From Massilia sp. UMI-21 (GTDB lineage Bacteria; Pseudomonadota; Gammaproteobacteria; Burkholderiales; Burkholderiaceae_D), in assembly GCA_015277795.1 (NCBI GenBank), contig CP063848.1, forward strand, positions 62,001 to 126,000: a stretch of DNA of 64,000 nt. Direction: 5' to 3'. Below the pieces are notes generated by a model that was not told the DNA's origin, searched no databases, and saw only the letters and a program-made list of their open reading frames with translations. The position numbers were made by a program, and so were the translations under genes. Below, piece after piece: positions 1 through 7,140 of the stretch (the first letter of the stretch is position 1; each line of letters begins with the position of its first letter).

Positions 1-1527
1 GGCTGCGATACTCGGCGCGCGGAAGCCGGTGGCGACGCGGCCGTACAGGTTCACGGTCGGGCTCAGCTTGTAGGTCGCCGACAGGTCCCAGTTGAACTTG
101 TCCTGGTCGGTCGACACCGAGCGCGGGCCGATCTGGGTGACGTTCTCGTTGACCAGGGTGCGGAAGTTCTTCTCGTCGTAGGTATAGCGCACGCCGCCGC
201 GGACGGTCCAGTCCGGGCTCAGGGTGTAGTTCACCGAGGCGAACGCGGCCCAGGCCTCGTTCTTCTGGTTGCTCACCAGGCGCGAGCTGCGGGCGCCGCT
301 GGTGCTGTTGAAGTTGTCGCTGCCGCCGACCGCGTCTTCGTCGAAGAAGTACAGGCCGGTCTGCCAGTTGAACGGGCCGGCGTTCTGCGATTCGAGGCGG
401 AATTCCTGGGTGTACTGGTCGAGGTCGCTGATGTAGCCGCCGGTCTCGACCTGGAACGGAATGAAGCCCGGGCCGCCCGGGGTGCCGCCGTCGATGTCGC
501 CGCGGCTGAAGTAGTCGCTGACGTGCTCGTAGCCGGTGATCGAGAACAGGCGCATGCTGCCCAGGTCCCAGGACAGGCGCAGGTTGGCGCCATTGGTCTT
601 CAGGCGCTGGAAGTTGTCGGCATTGGTGACGATCTTGTCCAGGTCGTAACCCGGCACGATCTTGTTCGTGCCCTTCTGGATCAGGTTCGCGCGGAACAGG
701 CGGGCGCTGCCGTTGGTATTGCGCTGGTGCAGGTTCAGCAGGGCATTGAAGCCGCCGTCCGGCTGGTACAGGAACTGGACGCGCTCGGCGTGCTCGTTGT
801 AGCCGTCGAGCTCATTGCGCTTCTGGCTCATCGCCACGTCGGCGAAGTTGTCGATGTAGTCGTCGCGGTGCTGGCCGACGGCCGAGACGCGCATTGCCCA
901 CTTGTCCGCCAGCGGCACGTTGACCGCGCCTTCGCCGTTCATCGTGTAGTGGGTGGCGGCCGACACGTTGTAGTAGCCCTCGAACTTGCCCAGCTTCGGC
1001 TTCTCGGACTCGAACTTGACCACGCCGGCCGGGGTGTTGCGGCCGAACAGGGTGCCCTGCGGGCCGCGCAGCACTTCGACGCTGGCCAGGTCGAAGATCG
1101 GGAAGCCCTTCAGGATCGGGTTTTCCTGCACCACGTCGTCGTACACCAGCGACACCGGCTGCGATGCGAAGGTGTTGAAATCGGTGTTGCCGTAGCCGCG
1201 GATGTAGAAGCGCGGGAAGGTACGGCCGTTGGAGGATTCGACGTTCAGGCTCGGCACCTTGCCGGCCAGCAGGCGGATGTCTTCGCCGCCGGAGACCAAT
1301 ACGTCCAGTTTGTCGCCCTTGAGCGCGGTGACGGACACCGGTACTTCGCGGATGTTTTCGGTGCGGCGCTGCGCGGTCACGGTGACGGTCTGCAGTTCCG
1401 GCGCTGCGTTCGCAGCGGCGGTCTGGGCCTGGACCGGCATGGCGGCGGTCAGCGCCAGCGCGCCACTCAGCGAACCGAGTACCTGCGTGCAGACGACGCG
1501 CTTGTGCATCTTGGACATCTTCATCAT
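1..1527 (-). CDS. TonB-dependent outer-membrane receptor (partial, C-terminus beyond window)
   Basis: The N-terminal 509 codons of a TonB-dependent receptor; the reading frame runs off the window edge, so the beta-barrel end is missing. It begins with a basic stretch and a hydrophobic signal peptide ending near PVQAQ, then a plug domain with the TVTAQRR-type start, an RIRG-like segment (RFYIRGYGN) and LRGPQGTLFGRNTPAG, a hallmark of the plug of siderophore or carbohydrate receptors. After that come alternating aromatic beta-strand sequences (QTGLYFFDE, WTVRGGVRYTYDEKNF, TVNLYGRVATGFRAPS). It would import a large substrate across the outer membrane using ExbBD-TonB energy; the substrate cannot be read from sequence. 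Start chosen at the first of two tandem ATG codons; the upstream purine stretch is a weak ribosome site. Confidence 0.9.
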   Translation of the reverse strand, partial: MMKMSKMHKRVVCTQVLGSLSGALALTAAMPVQAQTAAANAAPELQTVTVTAQRRTENIREVPVSVTALKGDKLDVLVSGGEDIRLLAGKVPSLNVESSNGRTFPRFYIRGYGNTDFNTFASQPVSLVYDDVVQENPILKGFPIFDLASVEVLRGPQGTLFGRNTPAGVVKFESEKPKLGKFEGYYNVSAATHYTMNGEGAVNVPLADKWAMRVSAVGQHRDDYIDNFADVAMSQKRNELDGYNEHAERVQFLYQPDGGFNALLNLHQRNTNGSARLFRANLIQKGTNKIVPGYDLDKIVTNADNFQRLKTNGANLRLSWDLGSMRLFSITGYEHVSDYFSRGDIDGGTPGGPGFIPFQVETGGYISDLDQYTQEFRLESQNAGPFNWQTGLYFFDEDAVGGSDNFNSTSGARSSRLVSNQKNEAWAAFASVNYTLSPDWTVRGGVRYTYDEKNFRTLVNENVTQIGPRSVSTDQDKFNWDLSATYKLSPTVNLYGRVATGFRAPSIAA

Positions 1528-1761
1528 GGAGTTTTCCCTATGGATTGATAAAAGAACCGATGTCCCCGTTCTCTCTTGTCGTCGCCGCGCGATCCGGTGA
1601 ACGCCGCGGCGCGGGCGGTATGCTCCGCCTGTCGGCAAGCGCATCGTGGCGCACATCTCGATGATGTTTTAAAGTTGCCGTTTTGCAAAGCGCGTATTGT
1701 CAGTGATGAATACGCAGCATTGCAAGGAGAAAACGAAAGTCCGGCGCTGCATGCAACGTCT

Positions 1762-3033
1762 TTACAACACGTCCGTTTCGATGACGATGGCGCGGAAATC
1801 GTTGACGTTGGTGCGGGTCGGGCCGGTCACGAGCAATTGACCGAGGGCGCCAAAGAAGCCGTAGCCGTCGTTCTCCAGCAGGTGCGCGCGCGCATCCAGG
1901 CCCCGGGCGCGGGCGCGCGCCAAGGTGCCGGGGGCCAGCCAGGCGCCGGCATTGTCCTCGGTGCCGTCGATGCCGTCGGTGTCGGCGGCGAGCGCATGCA
2001 CGCCCGGCAGGCCGTCGAGGGCGACCGCGAGGGCCAGCAGGAACTCGGCATTGCGCCCGCCCCTGCCCTGCCCGCGCACGGTCACGCTGGTCTCGCCGCC
2101 GGACAGGATGACGCAGGGCGCGGGCAAGGGCTGCCCGTGTTCCACGACCTGGCGCGCGATGCTCGCATGCACCAGCGCGACCTCGCGCGCCTCTCCTTCC
2201 ATACTCGAAGACAGGATCAACGGCGCATACCCTGCCGCCCCGGCAGCCAGCGCGGCGGCATCGAGCGCCTGCTGCGCGGTGACGATGACGCGGGTGTCGT
2301 TGCGCGCCAGGCGCGGATCGTCCGCCAGCGGCGCCGCCAGTTGCGGGTCGGCCAGCACCGCGCGCACGGCCCCCGAAACGGGAATGCCGTATTTCTGCAG
2401 GATGGCGAGCGCGTCGAGGCCGGTACTGCCGTCGGGCACGGTCGGGCCGGATGCCACCACGGCCGGATCGTCGCCCGGCACATCCGACACCACCAGGGTC
2501 ACCACCCGCGCAGGCAGGCAGGCCAGCGCCAGCCGCCCGCCCTTGATGGCGGACAGGTGGCGTCGCACGCGGTTGATCTCGCCGATCGGCGCACCGCAGC
2601 GCAGCAGTTCCCGGTTCAGGGCGCGCTTCTCGTCGAGGCTGATACCGGGCGCGGGCAGCGACATCAATGCCGAGCCGCCGCCGGACATCAGGCACAGCAC
2701 CAGGTCGTCCGGCCCCAGTCCGGCCGCCGCCTCCAGCATGCGCCGGGCGGCCTGCTCGCCGGCGGCATCGGGCAAGGGGTGACCGGCTTCGATGACCTCG
2801 ATGTGGCGGGTCGGCGCGCCGTGGCCGTAGCGGGTAACGACCAGGCCGGTCAATGGCCCTTGCCAGTGGCGCTCGACCGCCTCGGCCATGCGCGCGGCCG
2901 CCTTGCCGGCGCCGAGCACCAGGGTGCGCCCCTTGGGCGGCGGCGGCAGGTGGCGCGCGACCAGATGGAAGGGATCGGCAGCGGCCATGGCGGCATCGAA
3001 CAGGTGCGGCAGCAGCGGGTGGGCGGTGGGCAT
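1762..3033 (-). CDS. Glycerate 2-kinase (MOFRL/DUF4147 family, often annotated TtuD)
   Basis: 423 residues, the normal length for the bacterial class of glycerate kinases with an N-terminal DUF4147 domain and a C-terminal MOFRL domain. Visible motifs are LVLGAGKAAARMAEA near residue 40, the glycine-rich CLMSGGGSALMSLPAPG near 115, NRVRRHLSAIKGGRLA near 155, VVSDVPGDDPAVVASGPT near 180, and the C-terminal GGETSVTVRGQGRGGRNAEF and AADTDGIDGTEDNAGA, which fit the active-site end of the family. It should phosphorylate D-glycerate to 2-phosphoglycerate in the cytoplasm, feeding glyoxylate or tartrate carbon into glycolysis. Some relatives are labelled hydroxypyruvate reductase by older annotation. 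It is divergent from the tRNA operon and upstream of the receptor gene on the same strand. Confidence 0.88.
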   Translation of the reverse strand: MPTAHPLLPHLFDAAMAAADPFHLVARHLPPPPKGRTLVLGAGKAAARMAEAVERHWQGPLTGLVVTRYGHGAPTRHIEVIEAGHPLPDAAGEQAARRMLEAAAGLGPDDLVLCLMSGGGSALMSLPAPGISLDEKRALNRELLRCGAPIGEINRVRRHLSAIKGGRLALACLPARVVTLVVSDVPGDDPAVVASGPTVPDGSTGLDALAILQKYGIPVSGAVRAVLADPQLAAPLADDPRLARNDTRVIVTAQQALDAAALAAGAAGYAPLILSSSMEGEAREVALVHASIARQVVEHGQPLPAPCVILSGGETSVTVRGQGRGGRNAEFLLALAVALDGLPGVHALAADTDGIDGTEDNAGAWLAPGTLARARARGLDARAHLLENDGYGFFGALGQLLVTGPTRTNVNDFRAIVIETDVL

Positions 3034-3133
3034 GTCGGCTCTTCATCCAGGACGAACCATGATATTTGCACAAAAGCGCCGGGCAGGTGGACACGGCCGA
3101 TGTGATGAGTTTTCAACTTTTTCTCAAAAATCC

Positions 3134-3163
3134 TTGCACACCTCGAATTCCAGCCTCTATAAT
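3134..3163 (+). promoter_or_regulatory. Sigma-70 promoter of the tRNA-Val/Asp/Asp operon
   Basis: TTGCAC (3134-3139) and a perfect TATAAT (3158-3163) are separated by 18 bp and followed by the GC-rich discriminator TCGGGCC. A near-consensus core plus a GC-rich discriminator is typical of stable-RNA promoters under growth-rate and stringent control. It lies 58 bp before the first tRNA, leaving a short leader. Confidence 0.8.
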
Positions 3164-3221
3164 TCGGGCCTCTTCGGACGCAATGACAAGCGTCGGACAG
3201 AAACCTCTGAATAGAGAAGCC

Positions 3222-3297
3222 GGGCGCTTAGCTCAGTTGGTAGAGCGGATCCCTTACAAGGATTAGGTCGGGAGTTCGAGCCTCTCAGCGCCCACCA
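3222..3297 (+). tRNA. tRNA-Val (anticodon TAC)
   Basis: A 76-nt cloverleaf with encoded CCA. Acceptor arm GGGCGCT pairs with AGCGCCC, the D arm is GCTC/GAGC, the anticodon stem GATCC/GGATT surrounds CTTACAA (anticodon TAC), and the T arm contains TTCGAGC. It is the first tRNA after the strong promoter at 3134-3163. Confidence 0.97.
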
Positions 3298-3340
3298 AGC
3301 ACGATTCAGCAGGTTGATCGAAGTACTGATCAGAGTAAAC

Positions 3341-3417
3341 GGAGCGGTAGTTCAGTTGGTTAGAATACCGGCCTGTCACGCCGGGGGTCGCGGGTTCGAG
3401 CCCCGTCCGCTCCGCCA
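3341..3417 (+). tRNA. tRNA-Asp (anticodon GTC), copy 1
   Basis: A 77-nt cloverleaf with encoded CCA. Acceptor GGAGCGG pairs with CCGCTCC and the anticodon loop CTGTCAC gives GTC. It is followed at once by a strong intrinsic terminator. The sequence is identical to the second copy at 3510-3586. Confidence 0.97.
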
Positions 3418-3426
3418 GCAATACTG

Positions 3427-3459
3427 AAAAGGGTCTGATTCGTCGGACCCTTTTCTTTT
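3427..3459 (+). terminator. Intrinsic terminator after tRNA-Asp copy 1
   Basis: The stem AAAAGGGTC/GACCCTTTT closes a 10-nt loop and is followed by a T-rich tail (CTTTT). A second tRNA-Asp follows it, so transcription must partly read through or restart. Confidence 0.8.
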
Positions 3460-3509
3460 ACAGACCAAGCTGCCTGGAGCAGCCTGGTCGAAGCAAGTTC
3501 CAGAAAAAC

Positions 3510-3586
3510 GGAGCGGTAGTTCAGTTGGTTAGAATACCGGCCTGTCACGCCGGGGGTCGCGGGTTCGAGCCCCGTCCGCTCCGCCA
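3510..3586 (+). tRNA. tRNA-Asp (anticodon GTC), copy 2
   Basis: Identical over 77 nt to the copy at 3341-3417, including encoded CCA, so it is a recent or homogenised duplication. Its 3' end (T-arm half, acceptor strand and CCA) is the segment repeated twice more downstream, at the ends of the 156-bp units. Confidence 0.97.
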
Positions 3587-3742
3587 GCTCAAGAGGAAGG
3601 GTCCGAGAAGTCGGACCCTTTTTTCGTTCAGCGATCAAAGTGTTCTCCCCTGCGGGAGAACACGGGCCGTGGGCTCGAAGGGATTGCCTTGCAAGGCAAT
3701 CCGCGGCCCGCGGCACGTGGGCGAGCCCCGTCCGCTCCGCCA
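3587..3742 (+). repeat. 156-bp tRNA-tail repeat, unit 1
   Basis: This unit starts directly after the CCA of tRNA-Asp copy 2 and ends in a second copy of its 3' end (CGAGCCCCGTCCGCTCCGCC plus A, 3722-3742). In order it holds a terminator hairpin with a T6 tail, a hairpin GTTCTCCC-CTGC-GGGAGAAC, a GGGCCGTGGGCTCG block, an 18-bp perfect palindrome with core ATTGCCTTGCAAGGCAAT, a GC-rich CGCGGCCCGCGG block, and the tRNA tail. GGGCTCG before the palindrome can pair with CGAGCCC of the tRNA tail. No complete tRNA is present. The design recalls the E. coli tyrT distal repeats, where each unit carries the tRNA 3' end. Confidence 0.9.
3597..3624 (+). terminator. Intrinsic terminator after tRNA-Asp copy 2
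   Basis: The perfect 10-bp stem AAGGGTCCGA/TCGGACCCTT with loop GAAG is followed by a run of T. Copies recur at exactly +156 and +312 bp. Confidence 0.9.
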
Positions 3743-3898
3743 GCTTAAGAGGAAGGGTCCGAGAAGTCGGACCCTTTTTTCGTTCAGCGATCAAAGTGTT
3801 CTCCCCTGCGGGAGAACACGGGCCGTGGGCTCGAAGGGATTCGCTTGCAAGCGAATCCGCGGCCCGCGGCACGTGGGCGAGCCCCGTCCGCTCCGCCA
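3743..3898 (+). repeat. 156-bp tRNA-tail repeat, unit 2
   Basis: Same length and order as unit 1, ending in a third tRNA-Asp 3' end with CCA at 3898. It differs from unit 1 only by T for C at its fourth base and by four substitutions in the central palindrome (ATTCGCTTGCAAGCGAAT instead of ATTGCCTTGCAAGGCAAT). The four changes preserve perfect self-complementarity. A partial third unit (terminator only) follows at 3899-3936. Confidence 0.9.
3753..3780 (+). terminator. Intrinsic terminator inside repeat unit 2
   Basis: Identical 10-bp stem, GAAG loop and T tail to the one at 3597-3624. Confidence 0.85.
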
Positions 3899-3908
3899 GC
3901 TTAAGAGA

Positions 3909-3936
3909 AAGGGTCCGAGAAGTCGGACCCTTTTTT
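3909..3936 (+). terminator. Third copy of the repeat terminator; end of tRNA array
   Basis: AAGGGTCCGA/TCGGACCCTT stem, GAAG loop and T6 tail. The repeat homology stops just after it. It also sits 19 bp beyond the stop codon of the convergent GGDEF gene. Confidence 0.85.
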
Positions 3937-3954
3937 CGTTGCATTCCAGGCAGT

Positions 3955-5124
3955 TCAAGCCCGCCGCTGCTGCATCGGCGCCCCCGCCTCCACCCGATCC
4001 CTCCCCCCGCTCTTGGCCGCATACAGCGCATGATCCGCCCGCGCCAGCGCCATGCCCAGCGTCTCGTTCGGATCGAGCACCACCACCCCGATACTGACCG
4101 TCATCGTGTACGGCGTACCGCTGGTGATCACGGTGGCGTGGCGCACCGCCTGGCGCAGGCGTTCGGCGGCCGCCAGGGCGGCCGCCAGGTCGGCGCCCGG
4201 CAGGACCATCGCGAACTCTTCGCCGCCGAGGCGGCCGATCGTCTCATGTGCGCGCAGCGTCTCGCGAACGGTGCGCGCGAATACGCGCAGGGCCTCGTCG
4301 CCGGTGGCATGGCCGAAGCGGTCGTTGATCTGCTTGAAGTGGTCAAGGTCCATCATCGCCAGGGCCAGCGGTTGGCGCTGGCGCAGCGCGGCCTGGCGTG
4401 CGTGTTCGGCGCGCTCGAGGAAGGCGTGGCGGTTCGGCAGGCCGGTCAGGCAATCGACGGTGGCCAGGCGCACCATCTCGGCATCGTCTTTTTCCTTGCA
4501 CAGCAGCAGGAAGCCGAAGCCGTTGACGATCATCAAGAGGTAACCGGCCAGGTAGGCCGACTCCTGGACGGCGCGGGGCCCCAGCGGGTCCTCGCTGCTC
4601 AGGCAGCTGGCCGCCCACAGCGCCACCGACACCGCAAACACGGCGTCGTTCACGCCGATGATCCGCTGCAGCAGCGAGGCGCGGCGCGTCGGACGCAGCA
4701 GGATCCAGGCCATCGCCGCCGCGAACAGGGCAACGACGCCGGCGACCAGTGCGGTCAGGTAGGCGACCTTCGCGCCGGCGCTGCCGGCAGCCAGTACAAT
4801 GGCCAGCGCCAGTGCCGACACCGGCAGCAGCACCCGCTGCCAGCGCGCGAAACCGAAGAAAATACAGTAGGCCGCCACTTCCAGCGATACCGCCAGGATC
4901 CAGCCGGCCCCCTCGACGCCCTTGAGCATCGGCAGGTCCAGGTAAGGACGGCTCCAGCCCAGCAGCTGGCACAGGCCGATGCCGAAGCGCGCCCACATCC
5001 ACAGGCGCAGCCCCGCACTGGGCGCAGCGCCATATGTATAACCGGCCATCAGCACGGCAAACGCAATGTTGCCGATGCCGAGCGCCAGCAAGAAGGAAGG
5101 AATGTCGATCACCGCTGTTCCCAT
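3955..5124 (-). CDS. Membrane-bound GGDEF-domain diguanylate cyclase
   Basis: About 389 residues. The N-terminal half has roughly six to seven hydrophobic segments (for example LLALGIGNIAFAVLMAGYTY and VAYLTALVAGVVALFAAAMA) and no recognised sensor domain. The C-terminal half is a GGDEF domain starting at TVDCLTGLPNRHAFLE, with MMDLDHFKQINDRFGHATGD and the signature GRLGGEEFAMVLPGA, so the active site is intact and it should make cyclic di-GMP from GTP. No obvious RxxD inhibitory site precedes the signature. Start is uncertain: a TTG at 5151, ATG at 5124 or a GTG at 5112 with a better GGGA site upstream. It is convergent with the tRNA array and divergent from the cyclic-nucleotide-binding gene. 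Confidence 0.88.
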   Translation of the reverse strand: MGTAVIDIPSFLLALGIGNIAFAVLMAGYTYGAAPSAGLRLWMWARFGIGLCQLLGWSRPYLDLPMLKGVEGAGWILAVSLEVAAYCIFFGFARWQRVLLPVSALALAIVLAAGSAGAKVAYLTALVAGVVALFAAAMAWILLRPTRRASLLQRIIGVNDAVFAVSVALWAASCLSSEDPLGPRAVQESAYLAGYLLMIVNGFGFLLLCKEKDDAEMVRLATVDCLTGLPNRHAFLERAEHARQAALRQRQPLALAMMDLDHFKQINDRFGHATGDEALRVFARTVRETLRAHETIGRLGGEEFAMVLPGADLAAALAAAERLRQAVRHATVITSGTPYTMTVSIGVVVLDPNETLGMALARADHALYAAKSGGRDRVEAGAPMQQRRA

Positions 5125-5363
5125 CGGCGAGCCAACCCGGCATCGCCGCAAAGATGTTAAATCGTTAATCTGTGTTTCCGTAAAGAATTATCTTACACGG
5201 TTTTTTGTCGTAAAGGATGCACAATTGAACAGGCAGCCCAGCGGCATGAGCAAAGCACAACACTTCTATCCGTGACACTTCCCCGACATAGTTTTTGATG
5301 CGCAGCAGCACTTGATAGCGGATAATCATCCGACAACAAGCCAACGCACCATTCCGGGCAATC

Positions 5364-5849
5364 GTGATTTTCGGTTTCCTCAAGCCGCCCAAGATGTCGC
5401 CGCGCCTGCATCGCCTGAAGAACTCGGCGCTGTTCTCATCCTTGAGCCCGCTGGAACTGAAAATCGTCGATGGCCTCCTGCACGAGCGCCGCTACCTCAC
5501 TGATGAAATCGTCTTCGACGAGGGCGAGGAAGGCCAGGCGCTCTACCTGATCATGAGCGGACGGGTGCTGATCAACAAGCTACACGAGGGTACCAACCAG
5601 GTAGTAGCCGAGCTCGAACCGGGCAGCTTCTTCGGTGACCTGGCCCTGCTCGACAACTCGCCGCGCAATGCCCAGGCGCGCGCCGTCGAACCCTGCGAGA
5701 TGGCGGTGTTCTTCCGTGCCGACTTCCTGGGGCTGCTCGAGACCGATGCCGTGATCGGCTACAAGATCTCGCTGGCGCTGGCGCGCCACATCGGCCTGCG
5801 CCTGCGCGAATGGATGGGCACCGGCCGCCCCCAGCTGGAAGCGCTATGA
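5364..5849 (+). CDS. Stand-alone cyclic-nucleotide-binding (Crp/CAP_ED) domain protein
   Basis: 161 residues beginning at GTG. Residues about 25-140 form a cNMP-binding beta-roll: LFSSLSPLELKIV, FDEGEEGQALYLIMSGRV, the phosphate-binding-cassette-like GSFFGDLALLDNSPRNAQARA, and EMAVFFRADFLGLL. There is no helix-turn-helix after it; the chain ends soon after LALARHIGLRLREWMG, so it is not a Crp/Fnr transcription factor. The stop codon overlaps the next start in ATGA, giving translational coupling to the AI-2E/PerM-type permease. A role in sensing a cyclic nucleotide and acting on that permease is inferred from context only. Confidence 0.85.
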   Translation: MIFGFLKPPKMSPRLHRLKNSALFSSLSPLELKIVDGLLHERRYLTDEIVFDEGEEGQALYLIMSGRVLINKLHEGTNQVVAELEPGSFFGDLALLDNSPRNAQARAVEPCEMAVFFRADFLGLLETDAVIGYKISLALARHIGLRLREWMGTGRPQLEAL

Positions 5850-7009
5850 ACCGCAGCGAGCGCGCCGGCCCCGTCGTCTGGACCGGGATCATCGCGGCGA
5901 CCTGCGTGCTGCTGCTGGTGGTGCAACAGATGCTGTGGCTGGCCCTGCCCTTCATCTTCGGCGGCGTGCTGCACTACATCCTGGTCGGGCCGATGCAGCG
6001 CCTGGTGCGCGCCGGCCATGGCCGCAACGCGGCCGCGATGCTGGTCTGCCTGCTGTTCTTCGCCTTTCTGACGCTGGCCCTGACCGCCGCCTTCTCGTGG
6101 AGCCGCGGACCGGAAGAGGCGTCCTGGGAAAGGACGATCGGCCTCTACCTCGACGGCGGGATCGCCTTCGTGCACAACACGACCGCCCTGCTCGAGAAGA
6201 AGTTTCCTTTATTGGCCGAGATGCGCCTGACCTCGACCATCAACGCCATCTTCCGCACCCACACCGACAACTTCGCCGAGAAGCACCTGGGCGACATCCT
6301 GATGGCGCTCGCCACCTGGGTACCTTCGCTGCTGCTGGCGCCCTTCCTCACCTTTTTCTTCCTGCGCGACGGCCTGCGTTTCAAACGATTTTTGGCGCGT
6401 GCGGTGCCGAACGCCTATTTCGAGCGCGCGCTCTACCTGCTGCACGAGGTCGACCAGACCGCGCGCCGCTATTTCGACGGCCTGCTCAAGCTGACCGTGC
6501 TCGACACGGCGGTGCTGGCACTGGGCCTGTGGGCGATCGGCGTGTCCTCGCCGCTGCTGCTCGGCCTGTTCTGCGCGGTGCTGGCCTGGGTGCCTTTCGT
6601 GGGCTCGGTGGTCGGCTGCGTGCTGGTGGTGATCGTCGCCTCGACCGACGCGCCCAGCAATCCCTTCATCGCCTACGGTGCGATCGGCGTGTTCGTGCTG
6701 GTACGCCTGCTGGACGACTTCGTGTTCATGCCGCTGACCCTGGGGCGCAGCATCCGCGTGCATCCGCTGGTGACGGTCCTGATGATCTTTATCGGCGGCG
6801 CGCTGGCCGGGGTGGTGGGCTTGATGCTGGTGCTGCCGCTGCTGGGGGTGGTGATGGTGGTGGGCGAGACCCTGGGCCGGCTGGTGACCAATCCGCGCCT
6901 GCGCGCGCGGCACCGCTATGCGCGGGCGCTGCGCACGCGCCAGGCCAGCGTCGACCTGGATATCGCGCGCGAACGGCGCGGGGCGCCGACGCCGAACGCG
7001 GGCTTGTAG
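5846..7009 (+). CDS. AI-2E/PerM-family membrane permease
   Basis: 387 residues with the architecture of the AI-2E transporter (DUF20/PerM) family. There is a pair of N-terminal helices (TGIIAATCVLLLVVQQMLWL), a further helix near 75, a large hydrophilic middle section, then several C-terminal helices with the family pattern LAPFLTFFFLRDG, GLFCAVLAWVPFVGS and LTLGRSIRVHPLVTVLMIF. Family members export diverse small molecules or ions; autoinducer export is shown for only a few, so the substrate is unknown. The ATG overlaps the stop of the upstream gene. The TAG stop lies inside a GTAGGGTGGGCGG repeat motif. Confidence 0.85.
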   Translation: MNRSERAGPVVWTGIIAATCVLLLVVQQMLWLALPFIFGGVLHYILVGPMQRLVRAGHGRNAAAMLVCLLFFAFLTLALTAAFSWSRGPEEASWERTIGLYLDGGIAFVHNTTALLEKKFPLLAEMRLTSTINAIFRTHTDNFAEKHLGDILMALATWVPSLLLAPFLTFFFLRDGLRFKRFLARAVPNAYFERALYLLHEVDQTARRYFDGLLKLTVLDTAVLALGLWAIGVSSPLLLGLFCAVLAWVPFVGSVVGCVLVVIVASTDAPSNPFIAYGAIGVFVLVRLLDDFVFMPLTLGRSIRVHPLVTVLMIFIGGALAGVVGLMLVLPLLGVVMVVGETLGRLVTNPRLRARHRYARALRTRQASVDLDIARERRGAPTPNAGL

Positions 7010-7035
7010 GGTGGGCGGCGTATGTTACCCGCCAC
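7006..7035 (+). repeat. GTAGGGTGGGCGG dispersed element (half copy)
   Basis: GTAGGGTGGGCGGCGTATGTTACCCGCC forms an imperfect hairpin (GGTGGGCGG with CCGCC). The TAG within GTAGGG is the stop codon of the permease. Related copies lie at 25871-25981, 39208-39236 and 57434-57540. Confidence 0.6.
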
Positions 7036-7140
7036 ACTTCCCCCACATCCGCACATTCTGTCACACGGTCATTGCCACACGGCATTACACTGGTTTGGAC
7101 GACACTGCGCAATGAAGTGTCTTAACAGTGAAAGCGTGCC

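Noticed and set aside
3587..3898. CRISPR-like or complete-tRNA interpretation of the 156-bp repeats
   Set aside because: Only two units with no unique spacers, and only the tRNA 3' end is present, so neither a CRISPR array nor extra tRNAs.
3360..4097. Repetitive open frames on both strands across the tRNA-Asp repeats
   Set aside because: 156 is divisible by 3, so frames stay open; they run through tRNA genes and terminators, have no ribosome site and no known family. The E. coli tyrT Tpr precedent was considered but gives no support here.
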